A DNA stretch of 64,000 nucleotides from Nocardioides malaquae (GCF_015070385.1 NZ_JADCSA010000002.1:248001-312000); one strand, 5' to 3'; numbered from the stretch's first letter, positions 11,284-21,090 are shown. Notes: generated by a model not told the origin, from the letters alone. Made by a program: numbers and translations.

Positions 11284-12075
11284 ATGAACATTGTTGTCTG
11301 CGTGAAGTACGTCCCCGACGCCACTGCCGACCGGCAGTTCGAGTCGGACAACACGGTCGACCGCGTTGGCGTCGACGGTCTGCTGTCAGAGCTCGACGAG
11401 TACGCCGTGGAACAGGCTCTCCAGCTGAAGGAGAAGCGTGACGGCGAGGAGATCACCGTGACCGCGCTGTGCGTGGGTCCGGAGAAGGGAGTCGACGCCG
11501 TACGCAAGGCGCTCCAGATGGGTGCCGACAAGGGCGTCCACGTGGTTGACGACGCGATCGCCGGCTCCGACTCCGTCGCCACCTCGCTGGTGCTGGCCAA
11601 GGCCGTCGAGAAGCTGGGCCCCGTCGACCTCGTCGTCACCGGCATGGCTTCCACCGACGGCGCCATGGGCGTGCTGCCGGCGATGCTCGCCGAGCGCCTC
11701 GGTCTGCCGCAGGTGACCCTCGCCTCCGTCGTGGAGAGCCAGGGCGACCAGGTGCGCATCAAGCGCGACGGCGACAACGCCACCGAGGTCATCGGCGCGA
11801 CCATGCCGATCGTCCTCTCGGTCACCGACCAGTCGGGCGAGGCCCGCTACCCGTCCTTCAAGGGCATCATGGCGGCCAAGAAGAAGCCGCTGGAGACCTT
11901 CTCGCTGGGCGACCTCGGCGTCGACGCCGGCCAGGTCGGTCTCGGTGCCGCGTGGACGGCCGTCGAGGAGACCGCCGCCCGCCCGCCGCGCACGGCCGGC
12001 GAGATCGTCAAGGACGAGGACGGGTCGGGCGCCACGGCGCTGGTCGACTTCCTCGCCTCGAAGAAGTTCATCTGA
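11284..12075 (+). CDS. etfB: electron transfer flavoprotein subunit beta
   Basis: This 263-aa protein matches EtfB throughout: MNIVVCVKYVPD at the start, the adenine-nucleotide pocket region, and the signature VTGMASTDGAMGVLPAMLAE near residue 120. It pairs with EtfA to carry electrons from acyl-CoA dehydrogenases to the membrane quinone pool. AGGAGG lies 14 nt before the ATG at 11284. It is followed 14 nt later by etfA, so the pair is an operon. Confidence 0.95.
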   Translation: MNIVVCVKYVPDATADRQFESDNTVDRVGVDGLLSELDEYAVEQALQLKEKRDGEEITVTALCVGPEKGVDAVRKALQMGADKGVHVVDDAIAGSDSVATSLVLAKAVEKLGPVDLVVTGMASTDGAMGVLPAMLAERLGLPQVTLASVVESQGDQVRIKRDGDNATEVIGATMPIVLSVTDQSGEARYPSFKGIMAAKKKPLETFSLGDLGVDAGQVGLGAAWTAVEETAARPPRTAGEIVKDEDGSGATALVDFLASKKFI

Positions 12076-12089
12076 GGAGCGTGTGAGCA

Positions 12090-13043
12090 ATGTCTGAAGT
12101 TCTCGTTCTCGTCGACCACGTCGACGGTGCGGTCAAGAAGCCGACCTACGAGCTGCTCGCCATCGCCGCGCGCCTGGGTGAGCCGTCCGCGGTCTTCATC
12201 GGTGCCGCCGCGCAGGGCGACGCCGTCGCCGAGGCCGTCAAGGGTTACGGCGCCGAGAAGGTCTACGTCGTCGACGACGCGCAGATCAAGGGCTACCTGG
12301 TCGCCCCCAAGGCCGAGGCCCTGCAGCAGCTGGTCGAGAAGACCAGCCCCGCAGCCGTCCTCATCCCCTCCACCTCGGAGGGTAAGGAGGTCGCCGGTCG
12401 TCTCGCGATCAAGACCTCCTCGGGTCTGATCACCGACGCCATCGACGTCCAGGAGGGGCCGGTCACCACCCAGTCGGTCTTCGCCGGCAACTACACCGTG
12501 ACCGCCAAGGTCACCCAGGGCACCCCGATCATCACGGTGAAGCCCAACTCGGCCGCTCCGGTCGAGAAGGCCGGCGCCGGCGCCGTCGAGGCGTTCGACG
12601 CCGTCATCTCCGACGCCGCCAAGACCGCCCAGATCGTCGCCTCGCAGCCGCGTCAGTCGACCGGTCGCCCCGAGCTCACCGAGGCCGCGATCGTGGTCTC
12701 CGGTGGTCGTGGCACCGGTGGCAACTTCGAGCCGGTGGAGAACTTCGCCGACTCGCTCGGCGCTGCGGTCGGCGCCTCGCGTGCCGCCGTCGACTCCGGC
12801 TGGAAGCCGCACACCTTCCAGGTCGGCCAGACCGGCAAGACCGTGTCGCCGCAGCTCTACGTGGCGGCGGGCATCTCCGGTGCCATCCAGCACCGTGCCG
12901 GCATGCAGACCTCGAAGACGATCGTCGCGGTCAACAAGGACGAGGAGGCGCCCCTCTTCGAGCTCGTCGACTTCGGTGTCGTGGGTGACCTGCACACGGT
13001 CCTCCCGGCGGCCACCGAGGCGATCACCGCTCGCAAGGGCTGA
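12090..13043 (+). CDS. etfA: electron transfer flavoprotein subunit alpha
   Basis: This 317-aa protein has the N-terminal EtfA domain ([12 protein letters not shown]) and the C-terminal FAD-binding domain ([15 protein letters not shown], then the FAD-contact segment [19 protein letters not shown]). It holds the flavin of the EtfAB heterodimer. The gene begins with an ATG after GAGGAGCGTGTG, directly behind etfB, and is followed by a strong terminator. Confidence 0.95.
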   Translation: MSEVLVLVDHVDGAVKKPTYELLAIAARLGEPSAVFIGAAAQGDAVAEAVKGYGAEKVYVVDDAQIKGYLVAPKAEALQQLVEKTSPAAVLIPSTSEGKEVAGRLAIKTSSGLITDAIDVQEGPVTTQSVFAGNYTVTAKVTQGTPIITVKPNSAAPVEKAGAGAVEAFDAVISDAAKTAQIVASQPRQSTGRPELTEAAIVVSGGRGTGGNFEPVENFADSLGAAVGASRAAVDSGWKPHTFQVGQTGKTVSPQLYVAAGISGAIQHRAGMQTSKTIVAVNKDEEAPLFELVDFGVVGDLHTVLPAATEAITARKG

Positions 13044-13059
13044 TCTCCACGCTCGTCCC

Positions 13060-13093
13060 AGGACCCCGCCACCCGCTCGGGTGGCGGGGTCCT
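13060..13093 (+). terminator. intrinsic terminator of the etfBA operon
   Basis: AGGACCCCGCCACC pairs with GGTGGCGGGGTCCT (14 bp) around CGCTCG. The proA promoter follows immediately. Confidence 0.85.
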
Positions 13094-13102
13094 GTGCTCC
13101 CC

Positions 13103-13108
13103 TAGGCT
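13103..13108 (+). promoter_or_regulatory. putative -10 box of proA
   Basis: TAGGCT, 7 nt before the ATG at 13116, indicating a leaderless transcript starting just past the etfBA terminator. Confidence 0.6.
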
Positions 13109-13115
13109 GGGCGCC

Positions 13116-14363
13116 ATGAGCACGTCCGCCTTCACCGCTGTTGCCCAGCGCGCGCGTCGCGCCAGCTTCGACCTGGCGCTGGCCACCCGGGCCACGAAGG
13201 ACGCGGCACTCCACGCCATGGCCGAGGCCCTGCTGGAGCGGTCGCAGGAGATCCTGACGGCCAACGCCGTCGACCTCGACCGAGCGCGGTCGGCGGCCAC
13301 TCCCGCCAACATCATCGACCGCCTGCGACTCGACGACGCCCGGCTCCACGCGATGGCCCAGGGGCTCCGCGACGTCGCCGGCCTGCCCGACCCGGTGGGT
13401 GAGGTGCTGCGCGGCTCCACCCTGGCCAACGGCCTCGAGCTGCGTCAGGTCCGGGTGCCGTTCGGGGTGGTCGGCATGATCTACGAGGCTCGTCCCAACG
13501 TGACCGCCGACGCGGCGGGCATCTGCCTGAAGTCGGGCAACGCGGTGCTCCTGCGTGGTTCCTCCAGCGCCCGCGACTCCAACGCCGCGATCGTCGCGGT
13601 GCTCCGCGACGCGGTGGCCACGGCGGGCCTGCCGGCCGACGTGGTGCAGCTCGTGCCGGGGGAGACCCACGAGAGCGTCAAGGAGCTGATGCGCGCCCGC
13701 GGCCTGGTCGACGTGCTGATCCCGCGCGGTGGTGCCGGGCTGATCCGCTCGGTCGTCGAGGAGTCGACCGTGCCCGTCATCGAGACCGGGGTGGGCAACT
13801 GCCACGTCTACGTCGACTCCGCTGCCGACCTCGACAAGGCGCTCGCCGTGGTGCTCAACTCCAAGACCCACCGCAACAGCGTGTGCAACGCCGCCGAGTC
13901 GCTGCTGGTGCACTCCGAGGTCGCGGGGCAGTTCCTGCCGCGGGTGGTGGAGGCCCTGCAGGGCGCAGGCGTGACGATCCACGGCGACGAGACGTTCGCC
14001 AACTTCGACGGCGTCGTCACTGCCACCGAGGAGGACTACCGGGTCGAGTACCTGGCCGCCGACATCGCGGCACGGGTGGTCGGCTCCCTCGAGGAGGCGG
14101 TCGAGCACATCCGCACCTTCTCGAGCGGTCACACCGACGCGATCGTGACCGAGGACCTCGGCGCGGCCCGGCGCTTCACCGCCATGGTCGACTCCGCGGC
14201 CGTCATGGTCAACGCCTCCACGCGCTTCACCGACGGCGGGGAGTTCGGCTTCGGTGCAGAGATCGGCATCAGCACGCAGAAGCTGCACGCTCGCGGTCCG
14301 ATGGGCCTGCCCGAGATGACCTCGAGCAAGTACGTCGTCACCGGTGACGGGCACGTCCGCTGA
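13116..14363 (+). CDS. proA: glutamate-5-semialdehyde dehydrogenase (gamma-glutamyl phosphate reductase)
   Basis: This 415-aa enzyme reduces gamma-glutamyl phosphate to glutamate semialdehyde with NADPH, the second step of proline synthesis. The catalytic cysteine lies in [18 protein letters not shown] (about residue 255). Other family blocks are [17 protein letters not shown] and the C-terminal [19 protein letters not shown]. Full length. It stands alone here, as proB is not in the window. The small membrane gene and nadD follow 31 nt and 189 nt downstream. Confidence 0.96.
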   Translation: MSTSAFTAVAQRARRASFDLALATRATKDAALHAMAEALLERSQEILTANAVDLDRARSAATPANIIDRLRLDDARLHAMAQGLRDVAGLPDPVGEVLRGSTLANGLELRQVRVPFGVVGMIYEARPNVTADAAGICLKSGNAVLLRGSSSARDSNAAIVAVLRDAVATAGLPADVVQLVPGETHESVKELMRARGLVDVLIPRGGAGLIRSVVEESTVPVIETGVGNCHVYVDSAADLDKALAVVLNSKTHRNSVCNAAESLLVHSEVAGQFLPRVVEALQGAGVTIHGDETFANFDGVVTATEEDYRVEYLAADIAARVVGSLEEAVEHIRTFSSGHTDAIVTEDLGAARRFTAMVDSAAVMVNASTRFTDGGEFGFGAEIGISTQKLHARGPMGLPEMTSSKYVVTGDGHVR

Positions 14364-14380
14364 CCGTCCGGGCCTACCGG

Positions 14381-14386
14381 TAGGAT
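14381..14386 (+). promoter_or_regulatory. putative -10 box of the small membrane gene
   Basis: TAGGAT, 7 nt before the ATG at 14394. It supports this short gene being real and transcribed with nadD. Confidence 0.5.
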
Positions 14387-14393
14387 CCCTGCC

Positions 14394-14546
14394 ATGTCGC
14401 TGAACGAGATCATCCTTGCCGCGTCGGAAGAGCCCGAGGTCTGGGCCGGTGCGAACCCCTGGGTCGTCGGCATCGTCGTGCTGGCCTTCTTCCTCGCTGC
14501 CCTGGGCGCCCTGGTGGCCTTCGGCAACGGGCGCGAGCACAGCTGA
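14394..14546 (+). CDS. small single-pass membrane protein upstream of nadD
   Basis: This 50-aa frame has one strong transmembrane helix ([20 protein letters not shown], residues 24-43) and a short charged tail (NGREHS). It starts with an ATG behind a -10-like box and stops 5 nt before nadD. Third positions are G/C as in neighbouring genes. Small one-helix proteins of this kind occur ahead of nadD in other actinobacteria, but the function is not known to me. It may be a leader gene of the nadD-rsfS-phosphatase operon. Confidence 0.65.
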   Translation: MSLNEIILAASEEPEVWAGANPWVVGIVVLAFFLAALGALVAFGNGREHS

Positions 14547-14551
14547 GTCAC

Positions 14552-15187
14552 TTGGCCGGCCCTCGTCGCGTCGGCGTGATGGGCGGGACGTTCGACCCCA
14601 TCCACCACGGCCACCTGGTCGCCGCCTCTGAGGTGCAGGCGTGGTTCGACCTCGACGAGGTCGTCTTCGTGCCCACCGGCGACCCGTGGCAGAAGGCCGA
14701 CCGCCAGGTCTCTCCCGCTGAGGACCGCTACCTGATGACCGTCATCGCGACGGCCTCCAACCCGCGGTTCCGGGTCTCCCGCGTCGACATCGACCGCGAC
14801 GGGCCCACGTACACGATCGACACGTTGCGCGACCTCAGCGCGCAGATGCCCGACGCGCAGCTCTACTTCATCACCGGTGCCGACGCCCTGGCCGAGATCT
14901 TCACCTGGCGCGACGCCTCCGAGCTCTTCGAGCTCGCCCAGTTCGTCGGCTGCACCCGGCCCGGCTACGACATGGACGAGGCGACGTTGGCGGCGATCCC
15001 GTCCGAGCGTGTGACCATGGTGGAGATCCCGGCGCTGGCCATCTCGTCGACGGACTGCCGTCTGCGGACCGCGCGCGGGGAGCCGGTCTGGTACCTCGTG
15101 CCCGACGGCGTCGTGCAGTACATCGCCAAGCACCACCTCTACACCGCCTCCGGAGCGACCGCGTCGGAGCAGAAGGAACCCTCGTGA
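14552..15187 (+). CDS. nadD: nicotinate-nucleotide adenylyltransferase
   Basis: This 211-aa enzyme adenylylates nicotinate mononucleotide, a late step of NAD synthesis. The nucleotidyltransferase signature [12 protein letters not shown] lies at residues 11-22 and the second motif ISSTDCRLR near residue 165. The start is a TTG at 14552, since [12 protein letters not shown] aligns with the family start. It overlaps rsfS by 4 nt (GTGA), so translation is probably coupled. Confidence 0.95.
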   Translation: MAGPRRVGVMGGTFDPIHHGHLVAASEVQAWFDLDEVVFVPTGDPWQKADRQVSPAEDRYLMTVIATASNPRFRVSRVDIDRDGPTYTIDTLRDLSAQMPDAQLYFITGADALAEIFTWRDASELFELAQFVGCTRPGYDMDEATLAAIPSERVTMVEIPALAISSTDCRLRTARGEPVWYLVPDGVVQYIAKHHLYTASGATASEQKEPS

Positions 15188-15627
15188 CCGCCACCGACCA
15201 CGCCCTCGGGCTCGTCCACATCGCCGCCCGCGCGGCGGCGGAGAAGCTGGCCGACAAGATCGTCGCCTACGACGTGAGCGACACCCTGGCCATCACCGAC
15301 GTGTTCCTGCTCGCCTCCGCCAGCAACGACCGCCAGGTGCGCGCGATCGTCGAGGAGGTCGAGGACCAGCTCCGCGAGCAGGCCGACGAGAAGCCCCTAC
15401 GTCGCGAGGGCCACCAGCAGGGACGCTGGGTCCTGCTCGACTACGGCGACGTGGTCATCCACGTGCAGCACACCGAGGAGCGTCAGTTCTACGCGCTCGA
15501 GCGGCTGTGGCGTGACTGCCCCGAGGTCGCCCTGCCCGAGGACGTCGCCCCGGCCTCCGAGGTGGCCGACCGGGCCGCCGACGAGACGCCCGTCGCGGAG
15601 CTGGCCGGCTCCGACGACCAGGAGTGA
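15184..15627 (+). CDS. rsfS: ribosomal silencing factor RsfS
   Basis: This 147-aa protein is of the RsfS/Iojap family, which binds uL14 on the large subunit and blocks subunit joining under starvation. Family blocks include [19 protein letters not shown], then [20 protein letters not shown] and YALERLW. The C-terminal 30 residues are acidic and Ala-rich, longer than in many homologues. The GTG start overlaps the nadD stop and its own stop overlaps the next start, both as GTGA, giving a tight three-gene operon. Confidence 0.94.
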   Translation: MTATDHALGLVHIAARAAAEKLADKIVAYDVSDTLAITDVFLLASASNDRQVRAIVEEVEDQLREQADEKPLRREGHQQGRWVLLDYGDVVIHVQHTEERQFYALERLWRDCPEVALPEDVAPASEVADRAADETPVAELAGSDDQE

Positions 15628-16262
15628 GCGCCGCGGGCGACGCCCCCCGGCGCCTGCTCCTGCTGCGCCACGGACAGACCGACTGGAACGCCGAGCAGCG
15701 CATCCAGGGGCAGATCGACGTGCCCCTCAACGCCACCGGCCTGCTGGAGGCCGAGAAGGTCGCTCCGGTGATCGCCGCGATGGCGCCGGTGTTCGTCCGC
15801 TCCTCCGACCTGTCCCGCGCTCGGGTCACGGCCGAGAAGGTGGCCCAGGCAGCGGGTCTCGTCGTGCAGCAGGACCCCCGGTTCCGCGAGTTCGACCTGG
15901 GGGAGCGGGCAGGCACCACCCACGCTGACTACGCAGCCACGGCCGCCGACGAGTTCGCGGCCTTCCGGTCCGGGCGCTACGACGTCGTGCCGGGCGGTGA
16001 GTCGCGCGAGCAGGTCACCACCCGATTCGTGGCGGGTCTGGAGGAGGCCATGCAGGCCCTCGAGCCCGGCGGGCTCGGCGTGGTCGTGGCGCACGGCGCG
16101 GCCCTCAAGGTCTCGATCGCCGAGTGGCTCGGTTGGTCCCCGGAGGTGGCGCTCACCCTGCACGCCTTCGGCAACTGCCACTGGGCGTTGGTCGACGACT
16201 CCGGCGACCCCGCCGGCCCTGCCCGGGGCCGTCGCCTGGTGGCCTTCAACCGTCACACCTGA
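15624..16262 (+). CDS. histidine phosphatase family protein (phosphoglycerate mutase-like)
   Basis: This 212-aa protein has the phosphohistidine motif LLLRHGQTDWN (residues 12-22), the Glu-containing FREFDLGERAG and the second catalytic His in VVVAHGAALK (about residue 157). In actinobacteria the gene at this place behind rsfS is often annotated as glucosyl-3-phosphoglycerate phosphatase (GpgP). Sequence alone does not decide between that and a broad phosphatase. The start is a GTG overlapping the rsfS stop. Confidence 0.88.
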   Translation: MSAAGDAPRRLLLLRHGQTDWNAEQRIQGQIDVPLNATGLLEAEKVAPVIAAMAPVFVRSSDLSRARVTAEKVAQAAGLVVQQDPRFREFDLGERAGTTHADYAATAADEFAAFRSGRYDVVPGGESREQVTTRFVAGLEEAMQALEPGGLGVVVAHGAALKVSIAEWLGWSPEVALTLHAFGNCHWALVDDSGDPAGPARGRRLVAFNRHT

Positions 16263-16333
16263 CCCCGATTTCGCACCGCTGGAAACGATGTACTACTGTC
16301 TTCCTCGTTGCCGGCCGCAAGGCGGGAAACGTT

Positions 16334-16406
16334 GGGGCTGTGGCGCAGCTGGTAGCGCATCTGCATGGCATGCAGAGGGTCAGGGGTTCGAGTCCCCTCA
16401 GCTCCA
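16334..16406 (+). tRNA. tRNA-Ala (GGC)
   Basis: This 73-nt cloverleaf has acceptor arm GGGGCTG paired with CAGCTCC (one G-T), D-arm GCGC-AGCTGGTA-GCGC, anticodon arm TCTGC-ATGGCAT-GCAGA with anticodon GGC, and T-arm AGGGG-TTCGAGT-CCCCT. CCA is partly encoded (discriminator A, then CC is part of the following ACCGAC). TTCGCA and TACTGT 18 nt apart (16270, 16294) may be its promoter. Confidence 0.95.
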
Positions 16407-16412
16407 CCGACA

Positions 16413-16442
16413 CGAGAAGGCCGCCTGCGGGCGGCCTTCTCG
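16413..16442 (+). terminator. intrinsic terminator of tRNA-Ala
   Basis: CGAGAAGGCCGCC pairs with GGCGGCCTTCTCG around TGCG. CATTT follows. Confidence 0.85.
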
Positions 16443-16466
16443 CATTTCACCTCGGTGCCCCGCATG

Positions 16467-16943
16467 TCATTCCGACGCTCGGGCGAGGTGCTCCTCGAGT
16501 CGCTCCAGCAACGGGCGCTGCCCGGCGAGCAGGAGCAGCCGGGCCCGGGGGAGCGCGCACCACTCAGCTCGGTCGACCTCCGGAAACTCCTGGCGACGCC
16601 CGGAGCGAGGAGGCCACTCGACCTCGAAGGTGTTCGAGCGGATCTCGTCCACGGCGACGTCGCCGGCGAGCGCGAACGCCGTCACGACCTTGCCGCTGGC
16701 CTGGCGCACCTCGCCCAGCGCCACGACCTCACCGTCGGGGACGGGCAGGCCGAGCTCCTCGGCGAACTCGCGCCGCGCGGTGGTCAACGGGTCGTCGCCC
16801 GGGGCGTACTCACCCTTCGGAATCGACCAGGCGCCCTCCTGCTTGCGGGCCCAGAAGGGCCCGCCGGGGTGCACCAGCAGCACCTCCACCGTCCCCTCGG
16901 AGCTGCGCCGGTGCAGCAGGAGTCCCGCGCTGAGCTTCGCCAC
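16467..16943 (-). CDS. Nudix hydrolase
   Basis: This 158-aa protein has the Nudix box GEYAPGDDPLTTARREFAEELG (residues about 45-66, following SIPK). The N-terminus KLSAGLLLHRRSSEGTVEVLLVHPGG is typical of small diadenosine-polyphosphate or housecleaning Nudix enzymes. Substrate not determinable. It begins with GTG 27 nt after the stop of the NTF2-like gene on the same strand, so the two are probably one transcript. Confidence 0.9.
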   Translation of the reverse strand: MAKLSAGLLLHRRSSEGTVEVLLVHPGGPFWARKQEGAWSIPKGEYAPGDDPLTTARREFAEELGLPVPDGEVVALGEVRQASGKVVTAFALAGDVAVDEIRSNTFEVEWPPRSGRRQEFPEVDRAEWCALPRARLLLLAGQRPLLERLEEHLARASE

Positions 16944-16970
16944 GTCAGGTCAGGACCGTCAGGGGGTCGG

Positions 16971-17369
16971 TCAGTCGCGCGCGGTCCACGCCGCTGCCGC
17001 CTCGACGATCGCTGGGTAGCGCTCGGCCATCCGGGCCGCCAGGGCCTGGGCGGCCTTCAGCGGGCGGACCATCACCATGAAGTCGGTGATCCGCCCCTCG
17101 GAGTCGAGCTCCAGGAAGTCGCAGCCGGTGAGCTCCAGCCCGTCGACCGTCGCGGTGAAGACGTAGGCCCCACCGGCGTCGTCGTGCAGCTCGCGGACGT
17201 AGGTGAAGTCCTCGAAGACCTCGATCACCTCCCGCAGGATGGCGGCCGTCACCGCCTTGCCCGGGTAGGGCTGGAAGGCGACGGGGCTGTGGAAGACGAC
17301 GTCGTCGGCCAGCAGGCTCTCGACGCCCGCCAGGTCCCGGCTCTCGACGGCGTGGCGGAAGGCGTCCAT
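16971..17369 (-). CDS. nuclear transport factor 2 (SnoaL)-like protein
   Basis: This 132-aa NTF2-like alpha+beta protein starts [20 protein letters not shown] and continues [20 protein letters not shown] and [23 protein letters not shown], all typical of SnoaL-like folds. Such proteins may bind or isomerise small hydrophobic ligands, and catalysis here is unknown. The start at 17369 is chosen over longer open frame because GAGGAGAACC lies just upstream and the homologous domain begins there. It is divergent from the leuS leader. Confidence 0.82.
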   Translation of the reverse strand: MDAFRHAVESRDLAGVESLLADDVVFHSPVAFQPYPGKAVTAAILREVIEVFEDFTYVRELHDDAGGAYVFTATVDGLELTGCDFLELDSEGRITDFMVMVRPLKAAQALAARMAERYPAIVEAAAAWTARD

Positions 17370-17442
17370 GGTTCTCCTCGGGTGTGCGGCTGCTCGGGTG
17401 GAGTGCAGGGTGGCACGGGTGGGCCCGGGACGTCGAGCGCGG

Positions 17443-17448
17443 TAGGCT
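17443..17448 (+). promoter_or_regulatory. putative -10 box of the leuS leader
   Basis: TAGGCT, 6 nt before the leader ATG at 17455, so the leader peptide would be translated from a leaderless RNA end. Confidence 0.6.
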
Positions 17449-17454
17449 GGGCGC

Positions 17455-17490
17455 ATGCGTACGACGCTCCTTCTCGGCCAGCCGCACTGA
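17455..17490 (+). CDS. leucine leader peptide of leuS
   Basis: A 12-codon frame encodes [11 protein letters not shown], with three successive Leu codons (CTC CTT CTC). It lies between a -10 box and an intrinsic terminator and ahead of leucyl-tRNA synthetase. This is the layout of ribosome-mediated attenuation: scarce Leu-tRNA stalls the ribosome and favours read-through. The end of the frame (17476-17484, GGCCAGCCG) can pair with 17501-17510 (CGGCGTGGCC, one bulge). Coding is inferred from context, not from homology. Confidence 0.75.
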   Translation: MRTTLLLGQPH

Positions 17491-17511
17491 TCTCGACGAT
17501 CGGCGTGGCCA

Positions 17512-17535
17512 CCCTCCTGCCCGGGGGGTTTTTTT
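17512..17535 (+). terminator. attenuator terminator in the leuS 5' region
   Basis: CCCTCC pairs with GGGGGG around TGCCC (one G-T pair), followed at once by seven Ts. It lies 22 nt after the leader stop and 41 nt before the leuS ATG. Confidence 0.75.
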
Positions 17536-17575
17536 GTGCCGGGAGGCGACGAGCGCCCCTTCACGAGGAGAGACG

Positions 17576-20071
17576 ATGAGCGAGCAGGACCAGAACACCC
17601 CCGAGCGTGACGAGCAGACGTACGACGCCGCCGCACTGGAGGCGAAGTGGCGCGGTGTCTGGGACTCCCTCGACCTCTTCCGGGCGCACGACGACTCCGA
17701 GAAGCCGAAGAAGTATGCGCTGACGATGTTCCCCTACCCCTCGGGTGACCTGCACATGGGTCACGCGGAGGTGATGGCGCTGCACGACGTCATCGCGCGC
17801 TACTGGTGGCTGAAGGGCTACGAGGTGCTCAACCCGATGGGCTGGGACTCCTTCGGGCTGCCCGCCGAGAATGCTGCCATCAGGAACGACGAGCACCCGG
17901 CCACCTACACCTACGGCAACATCGAGACGCAGTACCAGTCGTTCCACCGCTACGGCGTCAGCTTCGACTGGTCGCGCCGGTTCAACACCTCGGACCCCGA
18001 GTACTACCGCTGGACCCAGTGGCTCTTCACAAAGTTCCACGAGAAGGGTCTGGCCTACCGCAAGAAGTCGCCGGTCAACTGGTGCCCCGCCGACCAGACG
18101 GTGCTGGCCAACGAGCAGGTCGTCGACGGCGCCTGCGAGCGGTGCGGCGCCGAGGTCACCAAGCGCGACCTGACGCAGTGGTACTTCAAGACCACCCACT
18201 ACGCCCAGGAGCTGCTGGACTCGCTCGACGACCTGGCCCCCACGTGGCCCAGCAAGGTCGTCAACGCCCAGCGCAACTGGATCGGTCGTTCCGAGGGAGC
18301 CCACGTCACCTTCGACGTCGCTCTCGACTCCGGCGACGTCGAGCCGGTGACCGTCTTCACCACCCGCCCCGACACCCTGTGGGGCGCCACCTTCATGGTG
18401 GTGGCCGCCGACGCCGACCTGGCCCAGCGTCTGGTCGCCGCCGACCGTCGTCAGGCGCTGGAGGACTACCTGGTCGAGGTGCGCAAGGCCTCCGACATCG
18501 ACCGGCTGGCCACCGACCGACCCAAGACCGGCGTCGACCTGGGTGTCACGGCCACCAACCCCGTCACCGGGGAGCAGGTCCCCGTGTACGCCAGCGACTA
18601 CGTGCTCGCCGACTACGGCACCGGCGCGATCATGGCCGTGCCCGCCCACGACCAGCGCGACATCGAGTTCGCCCAGGCGATGGGGCTGCCGGTGCGCCGC
18701 GTCGTCGACACCGGCGAGGAGAACCCCGAGGAGACGTACGTCGCGACGACGGGGAACGGCACGTACGTCAACTCCGGCCCGCTCGACGGCCTCGACGACA
18801 AGGAGGCCGGGATCCGCAGGGCCATCGAGATCCTCGAGGCCGACGGGCGCGGCACCGGCACCGTCAACTTCCGCCTGCGCGACTGGCTGCTGAGCCGCCA
18901 GCGCTACTGGGGCGCACCCATCCCGATCGTGCACTGCCCCGTCGACGGCGAGGTCGCCGTGCCCGCCGACCAGCTGCCCGTGGTGCTGCCCGACCTGAAG
19001 GGCGCTGCCCTCAAGCCCAAGGGCACCTCGCCCCTGGGCGGCGCCGCCGACTGGGTCGCCACCACCTGCCCGACCTGCGGAGGTCCGGCCGAGCGCGACA
19101 CCGACACGATGGACACGTTCGTCGACTCGTCGTGGTACTTCTTCCGCTACGTCTCGCCGCACGACGAGACCCAGGCCTTCGACCCGGCCCTGGCGGACGC
19201 CTGGGGACCGGTCGACCTCTACATCGGTGGCGACGAGCACGCCGTGCTGCACCTGCTCTACTCCCGCTTCTTCACCAAGGCGCTGCGTGACATGGGGCTC
19301 GTCAGCTGGGACGAGCCGTTCTCGGCCTACCTGAGCCAGGGCAAGGTCATCAACCAGGGCCGCAAGATGAGCAAGTCGTTGGGCAACGGCATCAACCTGG
19401 GTGAGCAGCTCGCCGAGTTCGGCGTGGACGCCGTGCGCCTCACGCTCGTCTTCGCCTCCCCGCCGGAGGACAACATCGACTGGGCCGACGTCTCCCCGGA
19501 CGGCTCGCTGCGCTTCCTCAAACGCGCCTGGCGCCTCAGCGGCGACGTCACCTCCGAGCCGGGCGTCGACGTGACGACCGGTGACCTGGCGCTGCGGAAG
19601 GTCACCGCGAAGGTGCTCCACGAGGCCGACCAGCTGATCGCATCGCACCGCTTCAACGTGATGGTGGCGCGCACCATGGAGCTGGTCAACGCGGTCCGCA
19701 AGGCGATCGACTCCGGTTGCGGGGGTGCCGACCCGGCGGTGCGTGAGGCCACGGAGGCCGTCGCGATGCTGCTGTCGCTGGTCGCTCCCTACACCGCGGA
19801 GGAGATGTGGGAGCGCCTGGGCCACCAGCCGTCCGTCGCCCAGGTCTCCTGGCCGGAGGTCGACGAGGCGCTGCTCGTGGAGGACCAGGTCACCTGCGTG
19901 GTCCAGGTCAAGGGCAAGGTGCGCGGTCGTCTCGAGGTGGCACCCGACATCTCCGAGGCTGACCTGGAGGCGTTGGCGCTGACCGACCCGGGCGTGCAGC
20001 GGGCCCTCGAGGGGCAGGCGGTGCGCAAGGTGATCGTGCGTGCGCCCAAGCTGGTGAACATCGTCGTGTGA
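17576..20071 (+). CDS. leuS: leucyl-tRNA synthetase
   Basis: This 831-aa class I synthetase charges tRNA-Leu. Signatures are the HIGH-type motif [15 protein letters not shown] (about residue 55), the editing domain ([14 protein letters not shown], about residue 260, and the [13 protein letters not shown] segment), the zinc-region cysteines (CPTCGG), and KMSKS at [22 protein letters not shown] precedes the ATG at 17576. Expression is probably controlled by the leader peptide and terminator just upstream. No downstream gene is tightly coupled. Confidence 0.97.
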   Translation: MSEQDQNTPERDEQTYDAAALEAKWRGVWDSLDLFRAHDDSEKPKKYALTMFPYPSGDLHMGHAEVMALHDVIARYWWLKGYEVLNPMGWDSFGLPAENAAIRNDEHPATYTYGNIETQYQSFHRYGVSFDWSRRFNTSDPEYYRWTQWLFTKFHEKGLAYRKKSPVNWCPADQTVLANEQVVDGACERCGAEVTKRDLTQWYFKTTHYAQELLDSLDDLAPTWPSKVVNAQRNWIGRSEGAHVTFDVALDSGDVEPVTVFTTRPDTLWGATFMVVAADADLAQRLVAADRRQALEDYLVEVRKASDIDRLATDRPKTGVDLGVTATNPVTGEQVPVYASDYVLADYGTGAIMAVPAHDQRDIEFAQAMGLPVRRVVDTGEENPEETYVATTGNGTYVNSGPLDGLDDKEAGIRRAIEILEADGRGTGTVNFRLRDWLLSRQRYWGAPIPIVHCPVDGEVAVPADQLPVVLPDLKGAALKPKGTSPLGGAADWVATTCPTCGGPAERDTDTMDTFVDSSWYFFRYVSPHDETQAFDPALADAWGPVDLYIGGDEHAVLHLLYSRFFTKALRDMGLVSWDEPFSAYLSQGKVINQGRKMSKSLGNGINLGEQLAEFGVDAVRLTLVFASPPEDNIDWADVSPDGSLRFLKRAWRLSGDVTSEPGVDVTTGDLALRKVTAKVLHEADQLIASHRFNVMVARTMELVNAVRKAIDSGCGGADPAVREATEAVAMLLSLVAPYTAEEMWERLGHQPSVAQVSWPEVDEALLVEDQVTCVVQVKGKVRGRLEVAPDISEADLEALALTDPGVQRALEGQAVRKVIVRAPKLVNIVV

Positions 20072-20163
20072 CACCACTCCTCGGCGTCGCGGTGTGACAC
20101 GATCCACGCCTCGCCAGGCGCCCCGGGGCATGGACCGGAGGCCTCGTCGGGGCTGCCCGCGAG

Positions 20164-20169
20164 TAGGGT
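20164..20169 (+). promoter_or_regulatory. putative -10 box of the degV gene
   Basis: TAGGGT, 7 nt before the ATG at 20177. It favours that start over the ATG at 20168. Confidence 0.5.
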
Positions 20170-20176
20170 GCGGGGC

Positions 20177-21037
20177 ATGACGGCGCGCACCGTGGTGGTG
20201 ACTGACTCGACCGCCTCCCTGCCGGTGGAAGTCGCGCGCGAGCGCGGCATCCGGGTGGTGCCGCTCCAGGTGGTGATCGGCTCCCAGGTCTACGACGAAG
20301 GCTCACCGGGCGCCACCCCGGAGGCGGTCGCCGAGGCCCTCAAGTCGTTCGTCCCCGTCTCGACGTCGCGGCCCAACCCGGCCGCCACGCTCGAGGTGTA
20401 CGAGGAGCTGGTGCGCGAGGGCGCCGAGTCGATCGTCGCGGTGCACCTGTCGGCCGACATGAGCGGCACCTTCGAGTCGGCCCAGCTGGCCGCCCGCCAG
20501 GCATCCGTGCCGGTCGTCGCCGTGGACGCCCGACAGGTCGGCGCGGCGACCGGCTATGCCGCCCTCGCTGCCCAGGACGTGCTCGACGCGGGCGGCGACG
20601 CCGAGGAGGCGGCTGCCGCAGCGCGCGCCCGGGCCACGGCGTCGAAGTCCTACTTCTACGTCGACACCCTGGAGTACCTGCGCCGGGGCGGTCGGATCGG
20701 CGCAGCCGCCGCCGTGCTCGGTGGTGCCCTGTCGGTGAAGCCGCTGCTGGAGATCCGCGACGGCCGCGTCGAGTCACTGGAGAAGGTACGCACCGCCGGA
20801 CGCGCGCTGGCGCGCCTCGAGGACCTGTTGGTCGACGCCGCCGGCGACCGCCCCGTCGACGTCAACATCTCCCACCTGGCCAACCCGGAGCGGGCCGAGG
20901 CCCTCGCCGCCCGGCTGGGGGAGCGCCTCGCCGCCCAGCTCGAGGGCAGGCCGGTCGAGTGTGCCGAGCTGGGGGCCGTGCTGGGCGCCCACGTCGGGCC
21001 CGGGATGGTGGCCGGGGTGCTCTCCCCGCGTCTCTGA
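20177..21037 (+). CDS. DegV family fatty-acid-binding protein
   Basis: This 286-aa protein opens TARTVVVTDSTASLPVEVA and carries the DegV hallmarks: the ligand-loop STSRPNPA near residue 58, HLSADMSGTFESAQLA, and FYVDTLEYLRRGGRIGAAAAVLGG. Family members bind long-chain fatty acids and, in Gram-positives, serve as FakB subunits delivering acyl chains to a fatty-acid kinase. No fakA is seen here. Single gene between leuS and comEA. Confidence 0.92.
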   Translation: MTARTVVVTDSTASLPVEVARERGIRVVPLQVVIGSQVYDEGSPGATPEAVAEALKSFVPVSTSRPNPAATLEVYEELVREGAESIVAVHLSADMSGTFESAQLAARQASVPVVAVDARQVGAATGYAALAAQDVLDAGGDAEEAAAAARARATASKSYFYVDTLEYLRRGGRIGAAAAVLGGALSVKPLLEIRDGRVESLEKVRTAGRALARLEDLLVDAAGDRPVDVNISHLANPERAEALAARLGERLAAQLEGRPVECAELGAVLGAHVGPGMVAGVLSPRL

Positions 21038-21090
21038 GGGGTTCTCCACAGGCAGTCGTTCCTCGGCCGACGCCACCCGTCGATCTTCCC

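Noticed and set aside
11847-14540. Open frame of 897 codons on the minus strand opposite etfA and proA
   Set aside because: Low-complexity Gly/Arg/Asp/Val antisense composition. It covers two firmly identified genes, a terminator and a promoter.
17455-17576. T-box riboswitch before leuS
   Set aside because: The region is too short for a T-box and has no specifier loop or conserved T-box bulge. The Leu-rich leader peptide explains it better.
17561-20131. Open frame of 856 codons opposite leuS
   Set aside because: An antisense shadow of leuS with no recognisable domain.
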